Origin: Rossellomorea arthrocnemi
GTDB taxonomy: Bacteria; Bacillota; Bacilli; Bacillales; Bacillaceae_B
Assembly (NCBI RefSeq): GCF_904424705.1
Contig: NZ_CAJGBF010000016.1
Coordinates: 27,199-91,198 of the forward strand
Length of the DNA stretch: 64,000 bases
Direction of reading: 5' to 3'
The translations under genes and the position numbers were made by a program. Every line of letters begins with the position of its first letter. Position 1 is the first letter of the stretch. The notes beneath the pieces are model-generated. The model saw only the letters and a program-made list of their open reading frames with translations, searched no databases and was not told where the DNA came from. This document shows positions 26,203 to 34,249 of the stretch, one piece after another.

Positions 26203-26361
26203 ATGGGTGCCAGTCATTCTCATGACGACTTTGATTTTTTTAGCTTGCTATTAGTTCTATTAATTGTAGCATTTCTAGTTTTGCTTGCAATTAATCCTCT
26301 AGCAGCATTGATTGTAGGAATTGCTATTCTGGTTCTACTTGCCGTTGATGCTATTAGCTAA
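26203..26361 (+). CDS. Small hydrophobic membrane protein, 52 residues
   Basis: ATG 26203 after GAGGTG opens a frame with a His/Asp-rich N-terminus (MGASHSHDDFDFF) followed by about 38 hydrophobic residues with one Asn-Pro break, enough for one or two membrane spans. I do not recognise it. An ATG four bases earlier hits a stop after eight codons. Codon use and ribosome site support a real gene. It lies 100 bp before another unknown gene in the same direction. Confidence 0.6.
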   Translation: MGASHSHDDFDFFSLLLVLLIVAFLVLLAINPLAALIVGIAILVLLAVDAIS

Positions 26362-26461
26362 AAGGTGCTTGAAAGATTGATCATTCCTTGAAGATGAGTA
26401 GAATCTCGTTTTCAAGGAATACCATTACATTGACATTTGCGAAGAGATGGAGGGGAAATCA

Positions 26462-26875
26462 ATGAGTGAAAAAAATAATCCACTAGAAGGACTTATGGAT
26501 TTAATCAACCAATACACAAAAGAAGATGCGAGTAAACTAAACCTGGAATCAGCAAAGGATGCATTAAGTTCTTTATTAAATGAGGATCGCTTAAAGGAGC
26601 TATTAAAATCTCAAGGGAATACATCCCTGGATGCACTTGGTTCACTTGGAAACTTAGGTTCGATGGCAAACATGATGAATGCATTGCCTATGGTTGAGAA
26701 GGTGGTGAATCAGCGTATGAATAAATCTAAGAATGATGGCTGTAAAAAAGACAATCATCATGACATCAAAGAACTATTAGAAGATATTCTGGAAGAATTA
26801 AAAGAGATTAAAAAATGTACATGCCATAAAAAGAAGCATGGTTGTTACAATGATTACTGGGAGCACTTGTATTAA
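26462..26875 (+). CDS. Unknown 137-residue protein with Cys/His-rich tail
   Basis: A soluble, mostly helical protein: residues 1-50 are acidic and amphipathic, 55-85 are a Leu/Gly/Asn/Met stretch (LGSLGNLGSMANMMN), then HHDIKELLEDILEELKEIKKC is a strong amphipathic helix, ending CTCHKKKHGCYNDYWEHLY. Three Cys and two His in the last 20 residues could bind metal or cross-link; spore-coat proteins often end this way, but no family is recognised. The start follows AGGGG; a terminator follows at 26883. Confidence 0.65.
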   Translation: MSEKNNPLEGLMDLINQYTKEDASKLNLESAKDALSSLLNEDRLKELLKSQGNTSLDALGSLGNLGSMANMMNALPMVEKVVNQRMNKSKNDGCKKDNHHDIKELLEDILEELKEIKKCTCHKKKHGCYNDYWEHLY

Positions 26876-26882
26876 TAGAGGG

Positions 26883-26907
26883 AAGCTGGCGTAAAGCCGG
26901 CTTTTTT
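26883..26907 (+). terminator. Terminator after the Cys/His-tail gene
   Basis: AGCTGGC/GCCGGCT around GTAAA, then six T. Confidence 0.8.
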
Positions 26908-27034
26908 ATTTGTGTCTGAAGAATTCAATAAATCAATTGCTTGATTTGTCCCTCCTATTCCTCCTATATTCTTCAATCAACAGGGAATCATGAACTCCCC
27001 TATAGTAAAAATTCCCATAAGCAAAAATGTTGAA

Positions 27035-27114
27035 AGTCAAAAAAGGTCAAAGTATACTATGTTCATAAGGTCAAATAAAGTCAAAGTCAAACATAGTCAA
27101 AGTTAAATTTGACC
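27035..27114 (+). promoter_or_regulatory. Three CtsR operators upstream of clpE
   Basis: Direct heptad repeats RGTCAAA-N3-RGTCAAA occur at 27035-27051 (AAA spacer), 27069-27085 (TAA) and 27085-27101 (CAT); the last two share a base. An inverted half site TTTGACC lies at 27108-27114. This is the CtsR class III heat-shock operator in a tandem array ending 62 bp before clpE. Confidence 0.9.
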
Positions 27115-27176
27115 TTCATAAAATAGCAAATATCAAACCAAAGTATATATAACAGGACAATAGGAGGTCATGTTTA

Positions 27177-29300
27177 ATGAAATGCCAAGTATGTCAACAT
27201 AATCAAGCAACGGTTGAAGTGTATACGCAAGTGAATGGTCATAAGTCCAGTTTGAAGATGTGTTCAGCTTGCTTTCAAAAGCAGCAAACGCCTTCTGGTA
27301 TACAGGGAGGATTCCCATTTGATGAATTGTTTAAAGGCATGAATATGAGTGGAGGCACACAACATCCCAATCAACCGCCTTCTCCTGAAACGAAGGACGG
27401 AAATGCAGGTAATGGCATGATTGATCAATTCGGTCGAAATATCACAGGAGCTGCCAAAGCAGGATTGATCGACCCCGTCATCGGACGGGAAAAGGAAGTG
27501 GAGCGGGTCATTGAGATCTTAAATCGACGCAATAAAAACAATCCGGTACTGATTGGTGAGCCCGGTGTAGGGAAAACAGCCATTGCGGAAGGACTGGCAC
27601 GGAAAATCGTATCCGGCGATGTGCCATCAAAATTATTAAATAAAGAAGTATATGTATTGGATGTTGCGTCTTTAACAGCTGGTACAGGAGTGCGTGGATC
27701 ATTCGAAGAGCGGTTGAAAGGCATCATCAATGAGTTAGAGCGGCGTGAGAACGTAATGTTGTTCATTGATGAGATCCATCAATTAGTGGGAGCCGGTTCT
27801 GCAGAAGGTTCCATGGATGCCGGGAATATACTAAAACCTGCCCTCGCCCGTGGTGAACTTCAAGTGATTGGGGCAACCACACTTAAGGAGTATCGTCAAA
27901 TTGAAAAAGACGCGGCACTTGAACGTCGTTTTCAACCGGTGATGGTCAATGAACCTACACCGGAAGAAGCTGTTGAAATCCTCATAGGCTTAAAAGATCG
28001 ATATGAAGATTATCATGGGGTGGAATATACGGAGGGGGCCATCGAGGCTTGTGTGAAGTTGTCCCACCGTTATATCCAGGACCGATTCCTGCCGGATAAA
28101 GCGATTGATCTGATGGATGAGGCAGGTTCAAAAGTGAACCTTTTGTCAGAAGGCAATGATAACACTTCCATCCATCAAAAATTGAATGCTGTGCGATTGA
28201 AGAAAGAACAGGCAACTAAGGAAGAGGACTATGAGCAGGCAGCGATACTCCGGGATCAGGAAGCGGACTTGGAGAAAATGCTCGGACAGGATTCCTCTGA
28301 ATCGAAAGCCCTCGTAGAAAAAGAATTGATTCAGACAATCATAGAAGGCAAAACAGGTATCCCGGTTGGGAAGCTTCATAGTGATGATCGTAAGCGGATG
28401 AAGTTACTTGAAGAAAACCTTTCTCATAAAGTGATTGGCCAGGGAGAAGCAGTAAAAAAAGTGGCGAAAGCAATTCGACGCAGCCGCGCAGGGTTAAAGG
28501 CGAAACATCGTCCGATTGGTACATTCCTATTCGTAGGTCCAACGGGAGTAGGGAAAACAGAACTAACGAAAACACTGGCAGAAGAGTTGTTTGGATCCAA
28601 AGATTCCATGCTTCGATTGGATATGAGTGAGTATATGGAAAAACACTCTGTGTCTAAACTGATCGGTTCCCCTCCTGGCTATGTAGGGCATGAAGATTCC
28701 GGACAACTTACGGAAAAAGTGAGAAGAAACCCATATTCCATCATACTCTTGGATGAAATCGAAAAAGCTCATCCTGATGTTCAGCATATGTTCCTGCAAA
28801 TCCTTGAAGACGGTCGTCTTACCGATAGTCAGGGTAGGACGGTCAGCTTCAAAGAGACTGTGATCATTATGACAAGTAATGCAGCAGTGGCGGACAAGAA
28901 AGAAGCCGTGGTCGGTTTTGACACCGGCGGAACAGATGCAATTAAAGAAACGAATATTCTTCAATCACTGGGTGCTTACTTTAAACCGGAATTCCTGAAT
29001 CGCTTTGACAGTATCATTGAATTCGAATCTCTTGAAAAAGAAGAGCTGTTGCAAATTCTTGACCTGATGCTGGATGAGTTGCAGGTAGAACTGAAAGAAC
29101 AGGGGTTTAGCGTAACAATCGACGGAAAAGCAAAGCATAAGCTCGTTGAACTGGGATACCATCCTGAATTTGGTGCACGTCCATTACGCCGTGTGATCCA
29201 GGAAAGAGTGGAAGATAAGATCGCCGATATTCTCCTGGATGAAGAAGATGTAAAGGAATTAATCGTGTCTGTTGAAAATGATGAAATTATCGTGAAATAA
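27177..29300 (+). CDS. clpE: ATP-dependent Clp protease ATPase ClpE
   Basis: A 707-residue HSP100 unfoldase. The N-terminal zinc finger (C3, C6, C29, C32) marks ClpE rather than ClpC. AAA1 has Walker A GEPGVGKT (127-134) and FIDEIH; a UVR-like coiled segment (EDYEQAAILRDQEADLEKM) links to AAA2 with GPTGVGKT (near 454) and LLDEIEKAHPDV. It unfolds misfolded proteins and feeds them to ClpP under heat stress, and in B. subtilis also helps remove CtsR. AGGAGG lies ten bases before the ATG. The triple CtsR array implies tight repression without stress. Confidence 0.96.
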   Translation: MKCQVCQHNQATVEVYTQVNGHKSSLKMCSACFQKQQTPSGIQGGFPFDELFKGMNMSGGTQHPNQPPSPETKDGNAGNGMIDQFGRNITGAAKAGLIDPVIGREKEVERVIEILNRRNKNNPVLIGEPGVGKTAIAEGLARKIVSGDVPSKLLNKEVYVLDVASLTAGTGVRGSFEERLKGIINELERRENVMLFIDEIHQLVGAGSAEGSMDAGNILKPALARGELQVIGATTLKEYRQIEKDAALERRFQPVMVNEPTPEEAVEILIGLKDRYEDYHGVEYTEGAIEACVKLSHRYIQDRFLPDKAIDLMDEAGSKVNLLSEGNDNTSIHQKLNAVRLKKEQATKEEDYEQAAILRDQEADLEKMLGQDSSESKALVEKELIQTIIEGKTGIPVGKLHSDDRKRMKLLEENLSHKVIGQGEAVKKVAKAIRRSRAGLKAKHRPIGTFLFVGPTGVGKTELTKTLAEELFGSKDSMLRLDMSEYMEKHSVSKLIGSPPGYVGHEDSGQLTEKVRRNPYSIILLDEIEKAHPDVQHMFLQILEDGRLTDSQGRTVSFKETVIIMTSNAAVADKKEAVVGFDTGGTDAIKETNILQSLGAYFKPEFLNRFDSIIEFESLEKEELLQILDLMLDELQVELKEQGFSVTIDGKAKHKLVELGYHPEFGARPLRRVIQERVEDKIADILLDEEDVKELIVSVENDEIIVK

Positions 29301-29303
29301 ATG

Positions 29304-29335
29304 GAAAAGAAGCATCCTGTTGGGTGCTTCTTTTC
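29304..29335. terminator. Terminator of clpE
   Basis: GAAAAGAAGCATCC/GGGTGCTTCTTTTC with TGTT loop and one G-U pair. It directly abuts the stop of the leftward 31-residue gene, so it may serve both strands. Confidence 0.85.
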
Positions 29336-29431
29336 CTACTCTTTGCGCTTCAAAAAGGCGATATAAATGGCCATTATTATATAAACGCCCAGAACCAGAA
29401 TAATAAAAACTGGTGTAGAAAAAGAAGTCAT
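29336..29431 (-). CDS. Single-span membrane miniprotein, 31 residues
   Basis: ATG at 29431 after GAGGGTG opens a 31-residue frame: a short N-terminus MTSFSTP, one hydrophobic helix of about 20 residues and a basic end FLKRKE. The layout (Nout, positive-inside) is that of a single-span membrane peptide. It starts ten bases after the stop of the CBO0543-type gene, so the two are probably one transcript. Function unknown. Confidence 0.6.
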   Translation of the reverse strand: MTSFSTPVFIILVLGVYIIMAIYIAFLKRKE

Positions 29432-29441
29432 CGAAACACCC

Positions 29442-29954
29442 TCACTTTAAATCATGGAAAGATGGATGGAAAAGTAATAACAGGATGCCAATGATGGGAA
29501 CAGATATGATCAGGGCAAGGAGCGGTTTTTTATGATGTAACCCCAAAATGGAAAACATGATGATATTAAATATGGCAGACCAGCCTAAGTTCCAGCCATT
29601 TTCGTATAGAAACAGCCCCTTTTTATGAAATAAGTATTCCAGAAACGTAAAGTAGGCAATCCAGCTCGAAACATAAAGAAATTTCTTTTTCCGGTAGGGA
29701 AAATAGCGAAGATAGATCATAATCACGACAGGAATGATGAAAAAGGTGAAAACAAGGTCAATTAATGTATGATTCAACCAATCCACTGTCACCGCTTTAT
29801 ACTCCCATAATGTATGATTATAAAAAATTACGTTATAGGAAAGGTTGCAGATAATATAATATTGAACGGTTGGGTAATAGTCTTTCCACCGTTTCCAATC
29901 AATAAAGAACTTTGCGAAAAGTAAATAAACTACGATTACTAGAAATAGATACAT
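29442..29954 (-). CDS. CBO0543-family membrane protein
   Basis: A 170-residue protein with about five membrane helices and the aromatic, Trp/Tyr-rich loops typical of the CBO0543 family (IDWKRWKDYYPTVQYYI and YRKKKFLYVSSWIAYFTFLEYLFHKKG). The family is common in Bacillaceae, and its function is unknown. AAGGAT lies 11 bases before the ATG. The downstream 31-residue membrane peptide is likely cotranscribed. Confidence 0.75.
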   Translation of the reverse strand: MYLFLVIVVYLLFAKFFIDWKRWKDYYPTVQYYIICNLSYNVIFYNHTLWEYKAVTVDWLNHTLIDLVFTFFIIPVVIMIYLRYFPYRKKKFLYVSSWIAYFTFLEYLFHKKGLFLYENGWNLGWSAIFNIIMFSILGLHHKKPLLALIISVPIIGILLLLFHPSFHDLK

Positions 29955-30024
29955 ATTGGGTTACAATCCTTATTTTTTCCTTAGTATAGACGTAACGGAA
30001 AAGGAATAGACCCAATAATGGAGA

Positions 30025-30056
30025 AAGTGCCTGATTCTCTAACGAATCAGGCACTT
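30025..30056 (-). terminator. Terminator of the HAD phosphatase gene
   Basis: AAGTGCCTGATTC pairs exactly with GAATCAGGCACTT around six bases; the minus strand continues TCTCC, so the T run is weak. Confidence 0.65.
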
Positions 30057-30065
30057 ATCAACTGT

Positions 30066-30809
30066 TTAGTTCATTTCCTTCAGAACTTTATCGATTGCTT
30101 GAGCGACTCCATGATCAGTATTAATCCCTGTTACCCAATCAGCTGCTTCTTTTACTGCTTCTTGAGCGTTGCCCATGGCCACACCGAAACCTGCTTCACG
30201 GATCATGGCGATGTCATTCATACTGTCCCCGACTGCCATGACTTGATTCATTGACAGGTCCAGCCATTTACACACCTTCACTAATGCAGCGGCTTTATTG
30301 ACCCCGGCAGGATTGATTTCGATGTTGGTCGGTGATGAATTGGTAATTTCAAATGCTTCATTCTTCACCAGTTCGTCCATCATGACTTTGCGGACCTCAT
30401 CATCCTGGATATCGAAGCCGAACTTCAGCCAATTATAGGTTTCGATGTCCTGATCAAAAGGTTTTTTGCTATTGAATAATCCTTGGGAAGTGGAAGACCA
30501 GAAGTATACTTCATGTTCTTCCTTCAATGCCCAAAGCTGCTTCACAAGGTCAATATCCAGAGGGAGACTGTCTACGAGATTGTATTCTTGATCGTAGATC
30601 TCCCCGCCATTCACGGTAATAAGATAAGATGAACGGCCGAGCTCATCTGAGATGTCCCGGCATGTGAAAAGGGAGCGGCCGGTACTTAACACGACATGAA
30701 TCCCTTTTTCCTTTGCTCGTTGAATGGCTTGAGCGTTTTCCGGTGATACTTCTCCTTCATGGTTGACGAGAGTCCCATCCATATCCAGTGCAATCAGTTT
30801 AATATCCAT
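30066..30809 (-). CDS. Cof-type HAD-superfamily phosphatase
   Basis: A 247-residue Cof/YidA-type HAD hydrolase. Motif I DMDGTL (residues 9-14) holds the nucleophile Asp, motif II is STGRS, a Lys follows, and GDSMNDIAMI is motif IV. The C2-type cap lies between about 85 and 190. Such enzymes dephosphorylate sugar phosphates, flavin precursors or pyridoxal phosphate with low specificity; the substrate is not predictable here. AGGAAA lies before the ATG. Confidence 0.9.
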   Translation of the reverse strand: MDIKLIALDMDGTLVNHEGEVSPENAQAIQRAKEKGIHVVLSTGRSLFTCRDISDELGRSSYLITVNGGEIYDQEYNLVDSLPLDIDLVKQLWALKEEHEVYFWSSTSQGLFNSKKPFDQDIETYNWLKFGFDIQDDEVRKVMMDELVKNEAFEITNSSPTNIEINPAGVNKAAALVKVCKWLDLSMNQVMAVGDSMNDIAMIREAGFGVAMGNAQEAVKEAADWVTGINTDHGVAQAIDKVLKEMN

Positions 30810-30970
30810 TTTCCTATCACGTCCTTCTATTCATTCATATACAGTTTAATATATCGGGAGCAAATCTTCTAGGAACCCGACTTGATGAAGGTATTAATTC
30901 CTATGCTCGGGACTTCGTATTACAATAGGGGTAGTACACAATTGAGAGGAAAAAGGGAAGGTGAACATCC

Positions 30971-31333
30971 ATGAAGCCGTTTACCGAACGAGCAGTAAAG
31001 ATCATAAAGCATATCCCTCCTGGAAAGGTCATGACGTACGGTCAAATCGCTGGGCTAGCAGGTAGTCCAAGGGCGGCAAGGCAGGTCGTGCGGATTCTTC
31101 ATTCCATGAGTGAGAAGTACAGTTTGCCGTGGTACAGGGTATTGAACAGTAGGGGTGAAATCGGCTTTCGGGATGAGGAGCAGATGTTGACGCAAAGGCT
31201 TTTCTTGGAAGCGGAAGGGGTTCATTTTATTGATGAAAACCGCATTGATCTGGGGGAATATCAATATGAGGTTGAATCGGGATGGGAATATATTGAAGTT
31301 TCAATCAAAAAAGCCAAAAACAATGGAAAATAA
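30971..31333 (+). CDS. Alkyltransferase-like protein (ATL), MGMT family without the active Cys
   Basis: A 120-residue protein of the MGMT DNA-binding domain family. GKVMTYGQIAGLAGSPRAARQVV is the helix-turn-helix and arginine-finger region. The usual PCHR active site is LPWYRV (Trp 54 in place of Cys), the hallmark of ATL proteins. These bind O6-alkylguanine without repairing it and mark the lesion for nucleotide excision repair. GGAAGGTG precedes the ATG. Its last 33 bases overlap the end of a leftward gene on the other strand. Confidence 0.9.
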   Translation: MKPFTERAVKIIKHIPPGKVMTYGQIAGLAGSPRAARQVVRILHSMSEKYSLPWYRVLNSRGEIGFRDEEQMLTQRLFLEAEGVHFIDENRIDLGEYQYEVESGWEYIEVSIKKAKNNGK

Positions 31334-31483
31334 AAACATTAGGGCCGTGAATCCAATAATTACATAACCAATGATCCGTATCCCCAATGGGAGACTGCCC
31401 ATTTCGGGTTTAATCATGGGTGCTCCTTCGATTTTTGACATATGTTCGGTCACATCATTAAACGGTTCTTTACGATTTGTCAT
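31301..31483 (-). CDS. Small membrane protein, 60 residues, unknown
   Basis: AGGAGGGATACT directly before the ATG makes this a firm start. Residues 1-30 are polar (MTNRKEPFNDVTEHMSKI...), then one membrane helix of about 25 residues (IRIIGYVIIGFTALMFLFSI) ends the protein. No family recognised. The gene is convergent with, and overlaps by 33 bp, the ATL gene. Confidence 0.72.
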   Translation of the reverse strand: MTNRKEPFNDVTEHMSKIEGAPMIKPEMGSLPLGIRIIGYVIIGFTALMFLFSIVFGFFD

Positions 31484-31512
31484 AGTATCCCTCCTATTTA
31501 AATTCTACTATA

Positions 31513-31545
31513 AAAAAGGTAACCTTTTCATGGGTTACCTTTTTA
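31513..31545. terminator. Terminator, leftward ABC1-kinase gene
   Basis: AAAAAGGTAACC/GGTTACCTTTTT around an eight-base loop with T runs on both strands. It lies between the ABC1-kinase stop and the small membrane gene. Confidence 0.75.
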
Positions 31546-31548
31546 CAA

Positions 31549-33171
31549 TTAAAGCAGCTGGCCATTCTTCAATTTCTTCAACCAGCTTTTTTGTTTTGTG
31601 GAAATAATCCAATACACGAATAAACCAAACACCCCAAGTCCAACACTTCCTTGCCAAATGAACGTCATGCTGAATCCGAGTCCTGTAAACCCGCCAACGC
31701 ACCCTAATAGCAGGATGGTAAATGCCTGTTTCTTTTGAGTCTCGAAAATCTCAAATTGAAACTCATTTTGTTGATGAATATCCTTTTGTTCAAGTGATCT
31801 TTCTGGCATATCAAGCAGTTGTCGTGCTTTTTGAACGGTCTGAAAGAGTGGTTGGGCGCTGACCCATTTCATAAGAAGCTCCCATTTGTTCGTGTTACTA
31901 TCCTTCACCCAATCCAAAAAGGCGGGCTTTACGGCATCTAGGGTTTCTTCATCTGGACTGAGGGTATGGACAAGTCCTTCGATGGTCGCAAATGAGCGTC
32001 CCAAAAAGATAAAGCGGGTCGGAACCTGCACGGGAAGTGATTTCACCATATCGTTGATTTCTTTCTTTACAGAAATCAGATCCATTTGTTTGAACTGCTC
32101 CATATCGAGAGTGATAAATTCCTTCAACACAGGCTCAATCGTTTTCGGACTTGCGTCTGGAAGCAGGAACCCTAATTCAGCCAAAGCCTCCGATGCTTTT
32201 CGGAAATTCTTTAAAAGGACTCCTTCTAGAAGATCTTGAAAATGTGCAGAATCTCTTTTCGAAATTTCCCCGATCATACCGTAGTCCAAAAGAACGAAGG
32301 TGCCATTCGGCTGAAGAAGGATATTTCCTGCATGCGGGTCGGCATGGAAGATTCCCGGCTCAAGCCACTGGGGGAGGAAGAGACGGAATAATTCTTGTGC
32401 CAGCTTCTGCCCGTCCAGTCCATACAAATTTAACGCTTCCCTGTCATTCAGTCGAACACCATCAACCCACTCCATGACCAATACTTTATCTGTACAGAGT
32501 TCAGGGTACATAGCGGGGATTTTCACATTAGTATGATCTTCAAACCGCTGTTTAAATGAAATGGCTGTGCTCATTTCCTTTGAAAAGTCGAGCTCCTGTT
32601 CAATGACCTGCTTCAATTCCTTATATAGCATCTTAAAATCAATGAACCCTTTTGGCATGGGTGCGAAATGCCGGGCAAACCAGATAATGATGGACAAAGT
32701 TCGGAAATCCGTCTTAACGAGTGAAGGAATTTCCGGGCGTTGTACCTTAATGGCCAACTGTGTCCCATCCAGCAGTGTCGCTTTGTACACTTCCCCAATG
32801 GAAGCGGAAGCGATGGCCTCATGATCAATGTCTTTAACCTTGGAAGAAACGGAGCCATCCCACTCCCGTTCAAGAACCGCTTCAATCTTCTCCCATGGTG
32901 AAGGAGGAACATGATCAACTAAATCTTGAATTTGATTAATGAATCCTTTCGGAAGCAGATCCTCACGTATACTTAATAGTTGTCCAACCTTGATCAACAC
33001 CCCATTTAATTCAAAAAGAGTGTCTTTGAATTCTTTTCCGATTTGTTCCCAAAGCTTTTCCTTCTCCCAATGGGACTTACCACGCAGTCGGTACCAATAG
33101 ACCCTCACGACAATCGATAAGGCCAATGATAATACTTTCCACATTCTCCACAGCTTGTTTTCTGACTTCAT
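31549..33171 (-). CDS. ABC1/UbiB (AarF) atypical kinase family protein
   Basis: A 540-residue UbiB-family protein. Family motifs: the extension KxGQ (LIKVGQLLS, near residue 60), the Ala-rich nucleotide loop ASASIGEVYKA (near 120), catalytic HADPHAGNIL (near 280) and metal-binding LDYGMIG. Two C-terminal membrane helices (about 480-530) anchor it. UbiB proteins support quinone or lipid metabolism as ATPases/kinases; here menaquinone-linked work is a guess. GGGGGATG precedes the ATG. No quinone gene is adjacent. Confidence 0.92.
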   Translation of the reverse strand: MKSENKLWRMWKVLSLALSIVVRVYWYRLRGKSHWEKEKLWEQIGKEFKDTLFELNGVLIKVGQLLSIREDLLPKGFINQIQDLVDHVPPSPWEKIEAVLEREWDGSVSSKVKDIDHEAIASASIGEVYKATLLDGTQLAIKVQRPEIPSLVKTDFRTLSIIIWFARHFAPMPKGFIDFKMLYKELKQVIEQELDFSKEMSTAISFKQRFEDHTNVKIPAMYPELCTDKVLVMEWVDGVRLNDREALNLYGLDGQKLAQELFRLFLPQWLEPGIFHADPHAGNILLQPNGTFVLLDYGMIGEISKRDSAHFQDLLEGVLLKNFRKASEALAELGFLLPDASPKTIEPVLKEFITLDMEQFKQMDLISVKKEINDMVKSLPVQVPTRFIFLGRSFATIEGLVHTLSPDEETLDAVKPAFLDWVKDSNTNKWELLMKWVSAQPLFQTVQKARQLLDMPERSLEQKDIHQQNEFQFEIFETQKKQAFTILLLGCVGGFTGLGFSMTFIWQGSVGLGVFGLFVYWIISTKQKSWLKKLKNGQLL

Positions 33172-33536
33172 TGTTTCATCCCCCGTAAACGGATATCTAT
33201 CTCTATTATGTAATACGAGTGAGAAATAAGAAAGTTTCTGTTTTTAGCAATATCACAAAAGGAAAAGGATATCTCAGAGGGATGTACGGTATTTAAATTT
33301 TAGCATGAGGAAAGGGATCATTAGTTAATAAATGAACCTGATAGGTTAAGGGTGGCCATTTAAAGAAATACCCCTGAAATCAGCAGTTGAAATGAACGAA
33401 AAATTCAGCTGCTGATTTTCGTTTTACACTCAGCAGCTTATTTAACGAGAATACAACGATTTTGACATCTTTGTGAACGGCTTGATAGCCTATTGTATTA
33501 AGCGTGGAGAAGAGGTATATTATAAGTGTAAAGAAC
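33172..33536. other. Intergenic DNA with a hairpin and a candidate promoter
   Basis: No gene seen. GAAATCAGCAGTTGAA (33376-33391) pairs with TTCAGCTGCTGATTTTC (about 33404-33420), an orphan terminator-like hairpin. TTGTAT (33493-33498) and TATATT (33516-33521), 17 bp apart, form a possible promoter just before the first Rex/FNR-like palindrome. Confidence 0.5.
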
Positions 33537-33537
33537 A

Positions 33538-33553
33538 TGTGAAGCATTTCACA
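33538..33553. promoter_or_regulatory. Rex/FNR-type palindrome 1 upstream of doxX-like gene
   Basis: TGTGAAGCATTTCACA is a perfect palindrome apart from the four central bases. It fits Rex (TGTGAA-N4-TTCACA) and the FNR/CRP pattern TGTGA-N6-TCACA. Confidence 0.75.
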
Positions 33554-33601
33554 AACATCCCGGTTCTATATCTTACACACAAAGTCCCTTACACACCATT
33601 A

Positions 33602-33621
33602 TTTGTGAAAAGTTTCACAAA
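33602..33621. promoter_or_regulatory. Rex-type palindrome 2 upstream of doxX-like gene
   Basis: TTTGTGAA-AAGT-TTCACAAA is a perfect 8-4-8 palindrome and a full match to the Gram-positive Rex operator TTGTGAA-N4-TTCACAA. It ends 27 bp before the ATG, in a place where binding would block transcription. Confidence 0.8.
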
Positions 33622-33648
33622 TATACATCTAAAAGGAGCTGATCCATC

Positions 33649-34149
33649 ATGAGATGGTGGGAAAATCAAAAGGTGAGCGTAATCTGGACAGTGTTGAGAA
33701 TTTGGTTGGGCGCTCAGTGGCTCGAGGCAGGGTGGCATAAGATAAACGATGGTTTTGATGCAAGCGGCTTTTTGCAAGGGGCATTGGTTAAAGCGACAGG
33801 TGATCATCCAGCTGTACAAGGTTGGTACGCAGAATTTCTGAAAGGATTTGCTTTGCCGAACGTAGAACTGTTCAATGCAATGATACCATGGGGTGAAATT
33901 TTGGTGGGAGCTGGCTTAATAGTTGGTTTCATGACAATACCGACGCTCCTTGCAGGTGCTTTTATGAACCTGAATTTCTTATTGGCAGGAACTGTCAGCA
34001 CAAATCCTGTCCTTTACACAGTAGCCATCATCCTTCTTGTTGCAGGAAGAGGTGCTTACTATTGGGGAGCTGACCATTGGATGATTCCGTACGTGAAGCA
34101 GATCATCACTCAACATGGTAAGAAGCATAAAAATGAAATTGTTGTGTAA
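33649..34149 (+). CDS. DoxX-family membrane protein
   Basis: A 166-residue DoxX-like protein with four membrane helices: LRIWLGAQWLEAGWHKI in helix 1 is the family opening, and WGEILVGAGLIVGF and ILLVAGRGAYYWGADHW follow. DoxX proteins are quinone-linked membrane subunits (thiosulfate:quinone oxidoreductase in archaea; redox-stress partners in other bacteria). AAAAGGAG precedes the ATG. Two Rex/FNR-like palindromes upstream suggest control by NADH/NAD+ ratio or oxygen, which fits a respiratory role. Confidence 0.85.
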   Translation: MRWWENQKVSVIWTVLRIWLGAQWLEAGWHKINDGFDASGFLQGALVKATGDHPAVQGWYAEFLKGFALPNVELFNAMIPWGEILVGAGLIVGFMTIPTLLAGAFMNLNFLLAGTVSTNPVLYTVAIILLVAGRGAYYWGADHWMIPYVKQIITQHGKKHKNEIVV

Positions 34150-34169
34150 ATGAAATTATTGGGATAAGT

Positions 34170-34203
34170 AAAAGCCCCTTGCTACCACAGCAAGGGGCTT
34201 TTC
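34170..34203 (+). terminator. Terminator of the DoxX gene
   Basis: AAAAGCCCCTTGCT pairs exactly with AGCAAGGGGCTTTT around ACCAC. Confidence 0.9.
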
Positions 34204-34249
34204 TAAAGCTGAATTCCTCAGGGCCTATTTTTTAACTGACGGGTTTGTA

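Noticed and set aside
30018..30254. 78-codon plus-strand frame at the end of the HAD gene
   Set aside because: It begins in the terminator hairpin and is antisense to the HAD gene.
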